Shown one piece after another: positions 55,404 to 64,000 of a DNA stretch of 64,000 nucleotides. This DNA comes from Odoribacter sp. Z80 (GTDB lineage: Bacteria; Bacteroidota; Bacteroidia; Bacteroidales; Marinifilaceae). Location of the stretch: NCBI RefSeq assembly GCF_009935865.1, contig NZ_QWEL01000001.1:310001-374000 (forward strand). Reading direction: 5' to 3'. The notes under the pieces are model-generated. The model searched no databases. It was given only the letters and a program-made list of their open reading frames with translations, and was not told the DNA's origin. Position 1 is the first letter of the stretch. Each line of letters opens with the position of its first letter. Made by a program: the position numbers and the translations under genes.

Positions 55404-55958
55404 ATGGAAACGAAAGACTCTTACATTCCCGGCAATCGGTATTGGTGGCTCATGCTGATTATCGGTATCTTGTCCATTTTTTGCGGTATCTGGGTATTCC
55501 GGCATCCCGTGGAATCTTATTTTGCACTGGCTGTATACTTCAGTATCATGTTCATCCTTTTCGGAATCGGTGAAATCATATCTGCTTCCACCGGTACCCG
55601 TTATCGGAACTGGGGTTGGGGGCTTGCAGCCGGTATTTTAGATCTGGTCATCGGTTTTTTCCTCCTGTTCAATCTCGGGTGGACGATAGATGCACTGCCC
55701 TATCTGGTTGGCTTCATCCTCATGTTCACCGGCATCGGATTTATCGGCCAATCCTCCCAAATGCAGGCGCTCAGACTGCCCAACTGGGGATGGTTACTTA
55801 CCGGAGGCATACTCACCCTGATTTTTTCCTTCCTCATTATTTTTCACCCTTTGTTCGGCGTTTTCAATATCATTGTCTGGACCGGACTGGCCTTTATTTT
55901 CGGCGGCATTTCAGCCATTCTGTATTCATTCAGTTTAAAAAGGTATTATAACAAATAA
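55404..55958 (+). CDS. HdeD-family (DUF308) membrane protein
   Basis: 184 residues with six hydrophobic spans and the repeated DUF308 pattern (MLIIGILSIFCGIWVFRHPVESYFALAVYFSIMFILFGIGEII; LAAGILDLVIGFFLLFN; LTGGILTLIFSFLIIFHPLFGVFNIIVWTGLAFIFGGISAI). HdeD is linked to acid resistance in E. coli; the role here is unproven. The 3' end overlaps the convergent small membrane protein by 13 bases. Confidence 0.88.
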   Translation: METKDSYIPGNRYWWLMLIIGILSIFCGIWVFRHPVESYFALAVYFSIMFILFGIGEIISASTGTRYRNWGWGLAAGILDLVIGFFLLFNLGWTIDALPYLVGFILMFTGIGFIGQSSQMQALRLPNWGWLLTGGILTLIFSFLIIFHPLFGVFNIIVWTGLAFIFGGISAILYSFSLKRYYNK

Positions 55959-56266
55959 TGCTGCAATAAAGAAATAAGAATACCGATAACAACGGAAGCC
56001 CCCAACAAGGGGAATGAACAACGGGAATTTCCTCTGCCAAACGCCACCACCAACGGTAAGGCCAAAGCAGAGGAAATAATTATTCCTTTCCACCACCAGG
56101 CAACCCAAGGCAATGTGAAATGTTGCACAATATACGGCATCATAAAAAACAAAAGGAATACCGATAACAAAGAATACTTATCTGCCTTCCTTTTCAGTAA
56201 GGGAAGAATGCCCGTAAAACCAGCCACTATGCCGATTAAAATAACAATTAAATTCGCTTTTAACAT
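55946..56266 (-). CDS. Small membrane protein, function unknown
   Basis: 106 residues with three to four predicted membrane spans (LIVILIGIVAGFTGILPLL, LLSVFLLFFMMPYIVQHFTLPW, GIIISSALALPLVVAFG, LLGASVVIGILISLLQHYLL). I do not recognise a characterised family. It follows ispE by 9 bases on the same strand and probably shares its transcript. Confidence 0.7.
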   Translation of the reverse strand: MLKANLIVILIGIVAGFTGILPLLKRKADKYSLLSVFLLFFMMPYIVQHFTLPWVAWWWKGIIISSALALPLVVAFGRGNSRCSFPLLGASVVIGILISLLQHYLL

Positions 56267-56275
56267 ATCTCACGA

Positions 56276-57097
56276 TTAAATAAAATCTCCTTGCCAAAAC
56301 CAACAATCGTCCCATTTGCCCTGTCTCTCTATTTCTTGCGCGAAAATTCCAAATACAGCAGACCCGCTACCCGTCATTGCTGCATACAAAGCTCCGCTTT
56401 CATACAAATCCCGCTTCAAATCCATAATACGAGGATATTTTGCTCCGACTGTTTTTTCAAAATCATTTCCCACCTTATCTCTCCATGCGTCCAACGGGCA
56501 GTCAGGCAATTCCCGTAAATTACATCTTGCGGGAGCAGGTGTAATCCCGGCATAAGCCTCGGGAGTGGAAACCCCGAACTCCGGTTTCAACAAAACAATC
56601 CGGTATTTCTTCAAATCAAGCGACAATTCCTCTAATACTTCCCCCTTTCCGGAAGCAAAAGCCGGTCTTCCGGTTATAAAAAAAGCACAGTCACTCCCCA
56701 AACGGGAGGCATATTCCATCATTTTCTCCTGCGAAAGATTCAACTCAAAATACTCATTCAAAGCCTTCAGCATAAAAGCCGCATCAGAAGACCCTCCGCC
56801 CAACCCGGCCCCAAAGGGAATAACTTTGTGTAAATGAATATAGACTGCCGGCAAAGAATACTCCTCAGCAAGCAACCGGTAAGCTTTGACAATCAGATTC
56901 GCCTCCGGAACCCCTCCTACTTCGATTCCTGTATTCTTAAACTCATACTCCCCACTCTTTCCTTCTTTTCGCTGGATTTCCAGAATATCAGATAAACCGA
57001 TAGGACAAAACACCGTCTCCAGGTTGTGAAAACCGTCTGACCTCTTCTCAACAACAAATAATCCGATATTGATTTTAGCATTCGGAAAAACAATCAT
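56276..57097 (-). CDS. ispE: 4-diphosphocytidyl-2-C-methyl-D-erythritol kinase
   Basis: 273 residues from ATG 57097 (MIVFPNAKINIGLFV); a TTG nine codons upstream lies within the promoter -7 box, so it is not the start. GHMP kinase motifs are clear: ATP loop PFGAGLGGGSSDAAF near 92-106 and C-terminal AAMTGSGSAVFGIF. It is the fourth step of the non-mevalonate isoprenoid pathway. TATCTTTG (57129-57122 on minus) drives it, overlapping the divergent thioredoxin promoter region. Confidence 0.95.
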   Translation of the reverse strand: MIVFPNAKINIGLFVVEKRSDGFHNLETVFCPIGLSDILEIQRKEGKSGEYEFKNTGIEVGGVPEANLIVKAYRLLAEEYSLPAVYIHLHKVIPFGAGLGGGSSDAAFMLKALNEYFELNLSQEKMMEYASRLGSDCAFFITGRPAFASGKGEVLEELSLDLKKYRIVLLKPEFGVSTPEAYAGITPAPARCNLRELPDCPLDAWRDKVGNDFEKTVGAKYPRIMDLKRDLYESGALYAAMTGSGSAVFGIFAQEIERQGKWDDCWFWQGDFI

Positions 57098-57121
57098 TTC
57101 TTCTGACAAATTTAATTGATG

Positions 57122-57129
57122 CAAAGATA
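57122..57129 (-). promoter_or_regulatory. -7 element (TATCTTTG) for ispE
   Basis: CAAAGATA on plus reads TATCTTTG on minus, 24 bases upstream of ATG 57097. Confidence 0.55.
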
Positions 57130-57136
57130 AGAATAA

Positions 57137-57167
57137 TTGTTTTACCTGCTCTTTTTTTGTAACTTCG
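57137..57167 (+). promoter_or_regulatory. Promoter for the exported thioredoxin gene
   Basis: TTG at 57137-57139, a 20-base spacer and TAACTTCG at 57160-57167 (one base off TAnnTTTG). Divergent from the ispE promoter. Confidence 0.45.
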
Positions 57168-57210
57168 CCTCAGCAACAAGCGTAAATATTTTAATAAATT
57201 ACTTGACTAC

Positions 57211-57639
57211 ATGATGAAAAAACGGATGATATTTTCCCTCGTATTTTTCTTTTTAAGTGTAGGAATTCTGTATGCACAGGAAATAAAATCCCTGACCACT
57301 GCTGAATTTCAAAAAGAAATCTGGGATTTCAAAAAAGAAAAATCTTTCAAATATCCGGGAGATAAACCCATCATTCTGGATTTATATGCCACCTGGTGTC
57401 CTCCCTGCAAAAAACTATCCCCTATTCTTGCAAATATCCAGAAAGAATACGGAAAAAAATTACAGATTTACAAAATAGATGTGGATAAAGAACCGGAACT
57501 GGCAGGGTTGTTTGAAGCGTCCAGCATCCCGACCCTGGTATTCATCCCCAAAACGGGCCACCCCTTTAAAATAGTCGGACTACGGCCTCAGGAACAATTG
57601 GAACAAATCATTACGGAAAAACTGGAAATAAAAAAATAA
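57211..57639 (+). CDS. Exported thioredoxin-fold protein
   Basis: 142 residues. Signal peptide ends at LYAQ (residue 23). The active site is ATWCPPCKK with the C-P-P-C pair near 69-72, and the cis-Pro loop is SSIPTLVFIP near 110. It would reduce or isomerise disulfides in the periplasm, in a manner like other Bacteroidota periplasmic thioredoxins. Its gene leads an operon with a PAP2 phosphatase and a sensor kinase. Confidence 0.9.
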   Translation: MMKKRMIFSLVFFFLSVGILYAQEIKSLTTAEFQKEIWDFKKEKSFKYPGDKPIILDLYATWCPPCKKLSPILANIQKEYGKKLQIYKIDVDKEPELAGLFEASSIPTLVFIPKTGHPFKIVGLRPQEQLEQIITEKLEIKK

Positions 57640-57673
57640 CTTTTCCGGGTCAGGCCAAATCAACTGTCATTGT

Positions 57674-58465
57674 ATGCTCGATAATTTACTGCAATGGGAT
57701 TTACAAGCCCTGCTTGCCATCAATGGTGTTCATGCTCCTTTCTGGGATCATTTCATGTGGTTATTCACAGGTAAATGGATATGGATTCCCATGTATGCCA
57801 GCATCTTATTTGTCTTGCTCAAAAACTTTAGTTTACGATATACCATCCTGGCAGTTATTGCAATTGCCCTTACCATTACTTTTGCCGACCAGGTATGTGC
57901 CACCCTTATTCGTCCGCAGGTCCAGCGTTCACGTCCTTCCCGTCTCGGTCCCTTGATTCAGGAAAACAATGAAAAATCTATCAGGCTCATGGAAGCATTA
58001 GGGCAATTGAAAGACAAAAACGGACAATATCCCATTGAAAAAATACGCCTTCACGAAAGAAAACCGGGAGATTTCTACCGGGGAGGAAAATACGGATTTC
58101 CTTCCTGCCATGCCTCCAATTCATTTGCTTTAGCCTTTTTCCTTTTGCTATTTTTCAAAAAAAGAGGCTTAAGTTTGTTCATTCTTCTGTGGGCTGCCCT
58201 GAATTCTTACTCCCGGGCATACATCGGAGTACATTTTCCCGGCGACCTACTGGCAGGCATGGTCATCGGATTGACAGGAGCACTCCTGCTCTATTCCCTC
58301 CTGCGAAGAGTAAGCCGTCAATCCTGGACAAGCCCGGTATTTGGCACCGAACAGGAGAAACAACTTATTTTCCAGCCGGAAAAACTCAGATTTTCCGGAA
58401 TCATTATTTATACAGGTTTAGCCACACTTGTTTTTATCCTTCTTTACTCCTGGTATCAACTATAA
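57674..58465 (+). CDS. PAP2-family membrane phosphatase
   Basis: 263 residues with about six spans. The three PAP2 motifs are present: K-x6-RP as RPQVQRSRPSRLG near 78-90, PSCHASNSF near 144, and SRAYIGVHFPGDLLAGM near 180. It removes phosphate from lipid phosphates such as undecaprenyl diphosphate or from lipid A in the outer face of the inner membrane; the exact lipid is unknown. The stop codon abuts the ATG of the kinase gene. Confidence 0.9.
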   Translation: MLDNLLQWDLQALLAINGVHAPFWDHFMWLFTGKWIWIPMYASILFVLLKNFSLRYTILAVIAIALTITFADQVCATLIRPQVQRSRPSRLGPLIQENNEKSIRLMEALGQLKDKNGQYPIEKIRLHERKPGDFYRGGKYGFPSCHASNSFALAFFLLLFFKKRGLSLFILLWAALNSYSRAYIGVHFPGDLLAGMVIGLTGALLLYSLLRRVSRQSWTSPVFGTEQEKQLIFQPEKLRFSGIIIYTGLATLVFILLYSWYQL

Positions 58466-59962
58466 ATGAAAACTCAGGCCGGTATGTTTCATAAAAGAAA
58501 TCTTCTTTTTATAGGAATATCCTTATTGGCTGTTTTCTCCATAGCCGTATGGTTGGTGGGACAAGAAATCAATACCACGGCCAAAAGTATGCATAATGCT
58601 ATGCTGAGGGAAATCGGAAATTACCGCTCCGACCTGTTGGCCCTCGACTTTGAGAAAACTGTAAATATATCCGAACATATCCGAAATTCCATAGAAAAAA
58701 AGAACTTGTCCGATACGGAATTACAGGCATTATTACACGGTTTGGTAAAACTGGACCCCAAAATTAGCCGGCTCTGGTATTCCGACCGACAGGGAAATTT
58801 TACCTGCATTGACTCCAGCGGAACCATCCCGGTAGATTCAGCATTAAAAAACTCGTTAGAAAAAATCATATCAACACCTCAGACCGGAGGAAAATTATAC
58901 GATGACAACGGTATTCTTTACTGGAGCTTACACAACAATCTCCAAAACATATTTTACGGATTGGATATCTCTTTAAGAGATTTGCACAGCTATTTTGCTT
59001 CAAGAAAACCCTCCGTCCGAAGTTATGCCTATGTGGTAAACAGTGACGGCATCACCATCGTCCATCCGGACGAAAATAAAATAGGCCAATCGGTTGCAGA
59101 AACGGAAAGCCTTCAAAAATTCCGTGAAGTTCTCAATAGCAATAAACCCCTTCAGGATTCCGGCTATTCTCAGTATCTCCTTTTACCGGTGGAACGCATT
59201 TTTTATCCCATTACCGTCGGAAATGAAAAATGGGTAGTCATCATCAATGTCCCCGATCTGATTACCGAAAAAGAAATGGGCGAATTTCATCGCTATACTA
59301 TTTTCATCGTTATTATGACTGTCATACTATTCAGCCTCCTTCTGGCCATTTCACAATACCAATGGAGAAAAGAATATGACCGACGGAAGAAACTGGAACA
59401 GGAAACCATACAACTGAATCTGCAGGAACTAAAAAACCAGGTGAATCCCCACTTCCTGTTTAATTCGCTGAACTCGCTGAATGCCATGATCGGGGAGAAC
59501 CCGGCCCTGGCCAAAGAATTTGTACTCAAACTCTCGAAAATATACCGCTACGTCCTCGAAAAAAGAAAAGAAAACTTCGTTCCGGTCCGGGAAGAAATTG
59601 TATTAATCAGGCACTACTACTTTCTGCAAAAAATCCGGTTAGGAGAACAATTAAAATTAATTATCTCAGAAACAGCAACGGAAGAAGAACGCGTTATCCC
59701 GCTGATGAGTCTTCAGATGTTGGTTGAGAATGCCATCAAACACAATGAAATTACCCGCGAAAATCCACTAACGATACGCATCTACAAAGAAAAAGAGGAA
59801 CTCATCGTTGAAAATACCTACCACCCCCGTTCCGACATAGCAAAAGATTCCTTAGGAATAGGTTTCAGTAATATCCGGAAAATTTATGAATATTGCTCCG
59901 ACCGGAAGTTTTCGTATAAGCGGGAAGGAGAGCTCTTTATCTGTCGTCTGCCTCTACTTTAG
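58466..59962 (+). CDS. LytS/YehU-type sensor histidine kinase
   Basis: 498 residues. Span 1 at about 10-30, a Cache-like periplasmic sensor at about 35-265 ([20 protein letters not shown]), span 2 near 275-297, then the His_kinase domain with [18 protein letters not shown], phosphorylated His329, and an ATPase part ([29 protein letters not shown]). Such kinases usually pair with a LytTR response regulator, but none is adjacent: tdk follows on the other strand, overlapping by 26 bases. It is translated directly after the PAP2 gene (zero gap), which suggests it senses an envelope signal. Confidence 0.92.
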   Translation: MKTQAGMFHKRNLLFIGISLLAVFSIAVWLVGQEINTTAKSMHNAMLREIGNYRSDLLALDFEKTVNISEHIRNSIEKKNLSDTELQALLHGLVKLDPKISRLWYSDRQGNFTCIDSSGTIPVDSALKNSLEKIISTPQTGGKLYDDNGILYWSLHNNLQNIFYGLDISLRDLHSYFASRKPSVRSYAYVVNSDGITIVHPDENKIGQSVAETESLQKFREVLNSNKPLQDSGYSQYLLLPVERIFYPITVGNEKWVVIINVPDLITEKEMGEFHRYTIFIVIMTVILFSLLLAISQYQWRKEYDRRKKLEQETIQLNLQELKNQVNPHFLFNSLNSLNAMIGENPALAKEFVLKLSKIYRYVLEKRKENFVPVREEIVLIRHYYFLQKIRLGEQLKLIISETATEEERVIPLMSLQMLVENAIKHNEITRENPLTIRIYKEKEELIVENTYHPRSDIAKDSLGIGFSNIRKIYEYCSDRKFSYKREGELFICRLPLL

Positions 59963-60536
59963 CCTCCCGCTCTTTCCCCTGCAATTCGTTAAAACAATGA
60001 CGGCAAATGGGTTCATAATCCTGGAATTCCCCCAGTACCACCAACTTATCACTATCGGAAAGCCGATGAGAATGATTGGCTAAATTCCCGCAACGGACAC
60101 AAACCGCATGTACTTTGGTTACATATTCAGCAACTGCCATCAAGGCAGGCATAGGGCCAAAAGGATTTCCCTGATAATCCATATCCAATCCCGCAACGAT
60201 CACACGGATACCATGATCGGCCAAGGTTTTGCAAACCGTCACAATATTCGCATCGAAAAACTGGGCCTCATCAATTCCAACCACATCCACATCACCTGTC
60301 AACAACAGAATAGTTCCGGAATTTTCAACAGGAGTACAACGGATGGCAGTTGCATCATGCGACACCACATCTTCCTCCGAATAACGAACATCCACTTTCG
60401 GTTTAAATATCTCCACCCTTTGCCTGGCAAACTGGGCCCGCTTCAATCGTCTGATGAGTTCTTCAGTTTTGCCGGAAAACATAGACCCGCACACCACTTC
60501 TATCCAGCCAGCCCGGTTAGCACTTTCCAAAAACAT
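59937..60536 (-). CDS. tdk: Thymidine kinase
   Basis: 199 residues, the short type II thymidine kinase. P-loop [15 protein letters not shown] near 16-30, DEAQFFD near 93 with the catalytic Glu/Asp region, [16 protein letters not shown] near 112, and the zinc cysteines in CVRCG and CRHC. It salvages thymidine. It is convergent with the kinase gene, with a 26-base overlap. Confidence 0.96.
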   Translation of the reverse strand: MFLESANRAGWIEVVCGSMFSGKTEELIRRLKRAQFARQRVEIFKPKVDVRYSEEDVVSHDATAIRCTPVENSGTILLLTGDVDVVGIDEAQFFDANIVTVCKTLADHGIRVIVAGLDMDYQGNPFGPMPALMAVAEYVTKVHAVCVRCGNLANHSHRLSDSDKLVVLGEFQDYEPICRHCFNELQGKEREAKVEADDR

Positions 60537-60603
60537 ATTTTAGATTTTCACTGATCTGATTTAACCAATTGAAAAATAAACTTTTAGCAGAGTATTTGGG
60601 AAA

Positions 60604-60611
60604 CAAAGGTA
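60604..60611 (-). promoter_or_regulatory. -7 element (TACCTTTG) for tdk
   Basis: CAAAGGTA on plus reads TACCTTTG on minus, 68 bases upstream of the tdk ATG. Confidence 0.45.
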
Positions 60612-60737
60612 ACAACTAACAATCGTGCGGATTTAAATGATTTGCAATACCATGCAGCCAGATAACTCTTTGTATCGGCAAAGGTATAACTATTATTTGA
60701 ATGGACAAGCTATGTCCAAAATTTGTATCAGTTATAT

Positions 60738-60768
60738 TTTGCAACAAATAAAATATTAGATAATTTCG
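60738..60768 (+). promoter_or_regulatory. Promoter upstream of the small ORF at 60805
   Basis: TTTG at 60738-60741, a 19-base spacer and TAATTTCG at 60761-60768 (one base off TAnnTTTG). Confidence 0.5.
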
Positions 60769-60804
60769 CGGCCTAAATCATAAAACTATATAACGTATGC
60801 CATA

Positions 60805-61005
60805 TTGGACGGAGATGTATCTGAAAGTAATTTTACACGTCTGAATGACTATTGGAATATCGAAGAACAAGCAATGACTGCACTTGCCCAATGGGAAATG
60901 AGGCATATCACACTGAATACGACATTAAATACTTTAAGCGGCGAAGAAAAAAGAAAAATGCTTTACGACTCTATCTGCTGGTCTGAATCGTTTTTACCGC
61001 AATAA
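60805..61005 (+). CDS. Small hypothetical protein with TTG start
   Basis: 66 residues, acidic and helical (DGDVSESNFTRLNDYWNIEEQAMTALAQWEMRH ... SGEEKRKMLYDSICWSESFLPQ). I do not recognise it. The frame has no ATG near its start, only TTG at 60805. An ATG at 60797 is in another frame and stops after 15 codons, so either TTG is used or one base has been lost or gained near 60800. A good promoter lies upstream at 60738-60768. It ends 2 bases before the convergent dacB stop. Confidence 0.4.
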   Translation: MDGDVSESNFTRLNDYWNIEEQAMTALAQWEMRHITLNTTLNTLSGEEKRKMLYDSICWSESFLPQ

Positions 61006-61007
61006 AA

Positions 61008-62375
61008 TCATAAAAAATCCGCTAAAAAGCGACCGACGGCTTCGCAGACTTGCAAGGAAGAACAAGTATAATGATTGATTAAAACCGCAAAAACAAGTGT
61101 CTCTCCGGTATTTGTCATGAGATAACCCGCCAGGCAACGCACTCCTGACATGGAGCCTGTCTTGGCCCGGAGTTTTCCCTGAAGCTGAGGCAAACGACGG
61201 CAATAAGCGTTCAGACCCGGGTCCCGGCCGGCCACCGGCAACGAACGTATAAAAGACTCTTCCCCATCCCGGTAAGCCTTCAATAACAAATCTGTAAAGA
61301 CCCGGGCCGGTACGGCATTCAGAACAGACAAACCGCAGGCATCTTTTAAAACCATCCCGGCAGTGGAAATTCCTGCCTCCCGGAATGACAACTCCACCTG
61401 TTCCGGCCATTTCCCTGCTCCAGCTAACCGACCTAACGCCTCAGCAAAAAGATTTATACTGGATTTGTTAGTATGGTATACTATTTCTTCCAAATAAGGA
61501 GATTGCAAAGAAAGAAGCATCACTCGCTCACCTTCCGGTAAGATTTCATCAGCAACCGGAATATCCCGTTTTTTCATTTCTTCTTTCAGCTCGTGTTCAA
61601 ATACCCGTGCAGGGTGATGCATCGCCCCCTTCACCTGAAAAGCCTCCCTCCGGCAGGGAATTGTCCCCTTTACACATATCAGGGAACTGTAAGGCCCTCC
61701 ATATATCCAGGCATTGTCCGTATTCCGGGGAGAAGCATATACTTCATTGCAAATCTCTATACCGGGCAAAGCAGGCCGGACGCCTGTCAGACGAGTCAAT
61801 TCACCGGCTTCTCCGGATTGAAAAGTCAAAACATAAGTATTATCACGGTAATTAAAAGAATGGCACAGAGCCCCATAATAATTAGATATGTCCTCCCATA
61901 ACCAGGAGCCCGGAATTGCCTCTTCTTTTGGAGTCTCCTCCACTAAAATTCTCCCCCGAATCTTCTGAATTTTCAGTTCTTCTATTTTCCGGAATACGGT
62001 CTCCATCAAATCATGATGCAGAAAATAGCGGGAATTCCAACAAGGATCACCACCGGCTTGAACAACCAAATCCCCCTCTAACACTCCGTTCCGTACCTTT
62101 CCGGAATAACAAACTGTAGTCGTATAGCGAAACTGTTTACCTTTTATTTGCAAAGCCAGATAAGTAGGTATCAGTTTAATAACAGAAGCCGGGGTCAACG
62201 CCATCTGTGAAGCATAAGCCGCCACCTCTTTTCCGTCTCCAACGCGTCGCACAGAAATCCCGACAGCAGCATGCTCCAGGCCCGGAGTTGACAAAAAACG
62301 CCGTAAACCATCCTGCCCATACACCGGGAAAATAAACACCATTCCCAGCAAAACACTCCATATTTTCTCAAACAT
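61008..62375 (-). CDS. dacB: D-alanyl-D-alanine carboxypeptidase/endopeptidase (PBP4, DacB)
   Basis: 455 residues. A signal peptide ends near VYGQ. Active-site motifs are SVIK (TPASVIKLIPTYL near 64), S-x-N as SSINLFAEAL near 305, and K-T-G as RAKTGSMSGVRCLAGYL near 412. It trims peptidoglycan side chains in the periplasm. It is the third gene of xseA-xseB-dacB, with a 7-base gap after xseB. Confidence 0.93.
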   Translation of the reverse strand: MFEKIWSVLLGMVFIFPVYGQDGLRRFLSTPGLEHAAVGISVRRVGDGKEVAAYASQMALTPASVIKLIPTYLALQIKGKQFRYTTTVCYSGKVRNGVLEGDLVVQAGGDPCWNSRYFLHHDLMETVFRKIEELKIQKIRGRILVEETPKEEAIPGSWLWEDISNYYGALCHSFNYRDNTYVLTFQSGEAGELTRLTGVRPALPGIEICNEVYASPRNTDNAWIYGGPYSSLICVKGTIPCRREAFQVKGAMHHPARVFEHELKEEMKKRDIPVADEILPEGERVMLLSLQSPYLEEIVYHTNKSSINLFAEALGRLAGAGKWPEQVELSFREAGISTAGMVLKDACGLSVLNAVPARVFTDLLLKAYRDGEESFIRSLPVAGRDPGLNAYCRRLPQLQGKLRAKTGSMSGVRCLAGYLMTNTGETLVFAVLINHYTCSSLQVCEAVGRFLADFL

Positions 62376-62382
62376 TTGTTAC

Positions 62383-62583
62383 TCAGGCATCTATTGTTTT
62401 CAGTATCTTTTCCACTTCCTCTTCCGTTTCATGCAACTTGGATTTACAAAAAGCGATCAATTCAGATACCCTTTTCACCTTGCTGCTCAATTCATCTATA
62501 TCCAATTGATTATTCTCCAACTGGGCTACAATCCCCTCAATCTCCGCCATTGCTTCTTTGTAATTCAATTTCTGAGCTTCCAT
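62383..62583 (-). CDS. xseB: Exonuclease VII small subunit
   Basis: 66 residues, the usual length. NYKEAMAEIEGIVAQLENNQLDIDELSSKVKRVSELIAFCKSKL is the helical hairpin of XseB, with the family pattern ExIVxxLE. It lies 9 bases after xseA. Confidence 0.93.
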   Translation of the reverse strand: MEAQKLNYKEAMAEIEGIVAQLENNQLDIDELSSKVKRVSELIAFCKSKLHETEEEVEKILKTIDA

Positions 62584-62592
62584 AATAAAAAT

Positions 62593-63960
62593 CTATTTTT
62601 CCATGACCTTACTACTTACTTTTCCTTGGGCCATTTCCGTTTCTATACAATCACCAGGTTTCAATAAAGCGGCATCTCTCACAGCCTTACCGTTCAGACG
62701 GGTAATAGAATATCCCTGTTTCAGCACTCTGTTCGGGTCAACATATTTCACCATCGTCATAACCATCTCCAGGCGCCTCTGCCGCTCCTCCAGCATCCGG
62801 CCTGCTTTTTGCCCTACCCCTTCCTTCAAACGGTGCAAGCAATCCTTTTGCCGCTCCAACAACAATACAATCCTGTTTTCCAACCGGTCTTTCAGTTTCT
62901 CAAAACCGGACTGCCGGGTGCCCATATATAACTGAGTGGCACGCTCCACCCGGTGAGACAATATTTTCAACGAAGTACCCTCCCCGGCCAGCAAAGCCTG
63001 GACCGAACGTTTCAATCCGGACATTCCGGTCAATTGCCGGACTGCTTCCTGATGCATCAATTCCCGCACTCCCATCCGGAAACGATGCTTCCGGTCCTCC
63101 AAGCACTTTTCCTGCTCCTGAAAAGCCTCAATAAGAAATGCAGCTGCAGCAGTCGGAGTCTTTACCCGCATATAAGCCACCCGGTCTACGATTGTCTCAT
63201 CCCGTTCATGACCTATTCCGGCAATAACAGGAAGAGGAAACTGAGCCACATTCGATGCCAGTTCATAACTGTCAAAACATCCCAAATCCGTCTGAGAGCC
63301 GCCACCGCGAATAATGACAACCACATCAAACAAAGACTCATATTCATAAATCCGGTCCAAAGCGGCAATGACCGACTCTGCTGTTTTTTCTCCTTGCATG
63401 ACAGCCGGAAACAACCGGATATGAAAACGATAATGATAGGGGTTCTGTTCCAGCTGATTTCTGAAATCTCCCCAGCCGGCCGCCGTCGGAGAAGAAATAA
63501 CCGCAATATTCTTCGGCAACGCGGGGAAAGCAAGCCCCCGGTTCATATCCATAATCCCCTCTTCCTGCAATTGTAACAAAATCTCCTGCTTTTTACGCTC
63601 CAAATCCCCTACCGTATAAGTAGGGTCAATATCCTTTACATTCAGGGAGAAACCATAAACCTCATGAAAAACCACCTCCACATTCAGCAAAACTTTCATT
63701 CCTTTCGATAAACTACGCCCTGTCACCGTCTCAAAATAAGGGCGTAAAGTACGGAAAACAAAAGCCCAGATAGTTGCTCTGGCCGTTGCCACAATATTAC
63801 TGTCCTCCTCCTTTTTATCTGCCAATTGCAAATAACAGTGACCCGAACTATTCAACTGAATCTCAGTAATCTCCGCCGTAATCCATACAGCTTCCGCAAA
63901 GTCCCTTTTCAAGACCTGTTTTATCCGATTGTTCAGATCATATAAAGTAAAGGCTTCCAT
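62593..63960 (-). CDS. xseA: Exonuclease VII large subunit
   Basis: 455 residues. An N-terminal OB fold (about 1-100; VWITAEITEIQLNSSGHCYLQLADKK), the catalytic region with FPALPKNIAVISSPTAAGWGDF near 147, DVVVIIRGGGSQTDLGCFDSYELA and PVIAGIGHERDETIVDRVAYMRVKTPTAAAAFL, and C-terminal coiled coil with the final VLKQGYSITRLNGK. It degrades single-stranded DNA with XseB. Its ATG lies 1 base after the stop of the gene upstream. Confidence 0.96.
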   Translation of the reverse strand: MEAFTLYDLNNRIKQVLKRDFAEAVWITAEITEIQLNSSGHCYLQLADKKEEDSNIVATARATIWAFVFRTLRPYFETVTGRSLSKGMKVLLNVEVVFHEVYGFSLNVKDIDPTYTVGDLERKKQEILLQLQEEGIMDMNRGLAFPALPKNIAVISSPTAAGWGDFRNQLEQNPYHYRFHIRLFPAVMQGEKTAESVIAALDRIYEYESLFDVVVIIRGGGSQTDLGCFDSYELASNVAQFPLPVIAGIGHERDETIVDRVAYMRVKTPTAAAAFLIEAFQEQEKCLEDRKHRFRMGVRELMHQEAVRQLTGMSGLKRSVQALLAGEGTSLKILSHRVERATQLYMGTRQSGFEKLKDRLENRIVLLLERQKDCLHRLKEGVGQKAGRMLEERQRRLEMVMTMVKYVDPNRVLKQGYSITRLNGKAVRDAALLKPGDCIETEMAQGKVSSKVMEK

Positions 63961-63961
63961 A

Positions 63962-64000
63962 TTACTTCATTCCAGTCAAACGCATATAAGCCTCCGGGTC
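63962..64000 (-). CDS. C-terminal end of an unidentified gene upstream of xseA
   Basis: The last 12 codons and the stop (DPEAYMRLTGMK) of a gene entering the window from the right edge. Its frame closes 1 base before the xseA ATG, so it is probably the preceding gene of the same operon. Too short to identify. Confidence 0.55.
   Translation of the reverse strand, partial: DPEAYMRLTGMK

Overview
The window looks like a chromosomal segment of a Bacteroidota gut anaerobe, most likely family Odoribacteraceae (Odoribacter or Butyricimonas-like). This is an inference from four things: the recurring promoter -7 element TAnnTTTG upstream of at least fifteen genes, two type IX secretion (T9SS) lipoproteins (PorE-like and PorW/SprE-like), a phosphate butyryl/acetyltransferase, and an oxygen-independent thiamin pathway using ThiH. 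Gene density is high, operons are tight, and most of the window is ordinary core metabolism.

Layout. 1-1855 (minus): bioD followed by a U32 peptidase that leaves the window. 1986-4975: a glycine-zipper/OmpA lipoprotein, a phosphotransacylase (minus) and an MFS carrier. 5052-11883: a complete thiamin operon with its own promoter, a TPP riboswitch, thiS, thiC, a three-domain TenI-ThiD-ThiE fusion, thiG, thiH, thiF and a terminator. 11884-14752 (minus): a PLP-homeostasis YggS protein, a dihydroorotate-dehydrogenase-like protein and a transglutaminase lipoprotein. 14909-16851: truA and a DUF4105 membrane protein. 16921-16993: tRNA-Phe(GAA) with a terminator.

17040-18487 is the one clearly accessory stretch. 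It has a Fic-domain protein on plus, a tail-to-tail overlapping small protein on minus carrying the S-x-x-x-E-G Fic-inhibition motif, a 54-residue orphan ORF, and upstream of that, also on minus, a promoter followed by about 200 bases of strongly self-complementary sequence that looks like a structured RNA or attenuator leader.

18488-27097 (minus): mrp, porW-like, tsaE, alanine dehydrogenase and a porE-like protein with an extra C-terminal SPOR domain. 27209-30025 (minus): YgjP-type metallohydrolase, a small conserved protein, aroC, and a SlyD-like FKBP with a Cys/His-rich tail. 30068-32380 (minus): an ABC permease of the MacB/FtsX type. 32629-38500 (plus): nadB-nadC, nadA (own promoter), pheT. 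38641-43267 (plus): two DUF3857 exported proteins, the second with a degenerate transglutaminase domain, then a patatin-like lipase.

54272 down to 43259 (minus) is a nearly gap-free series of nine genes: argS, PHP phosphatase, inositol-phosphatase family, GH84 hexosaminidase, a NapH/NapG-like ferredoxin fusion, a Tat-exported aldo/keto reductase with two Fe-S cluster motifs, DUF1893, an ECF-type S component and a MATE exporter. 54461-57097: MscS channel, HdeD-like protein, small membrane protein, ispE. 57211-59962 (plus): exported thioredoxin, PAP2 phosphatase and an orphan LytS-type histidine kinase. 59937-64000: tdk (minus), a small plus-strand ORF with a good promoter but only a TTG start, and xseA-xseB-dacB (minus), preceded by the last 12 codons of another gene.

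The most unusual items are the Fic/antitoxin/structured-RNA patch, the thiamin fusion and the sequence pairing that could form the riboswitch expression platform, the PorE-like protein with SPOR, and the Fe-S/aldo-keto reductase cluster. All functional calls are by motif recognition from sequence alone; no database search was run.
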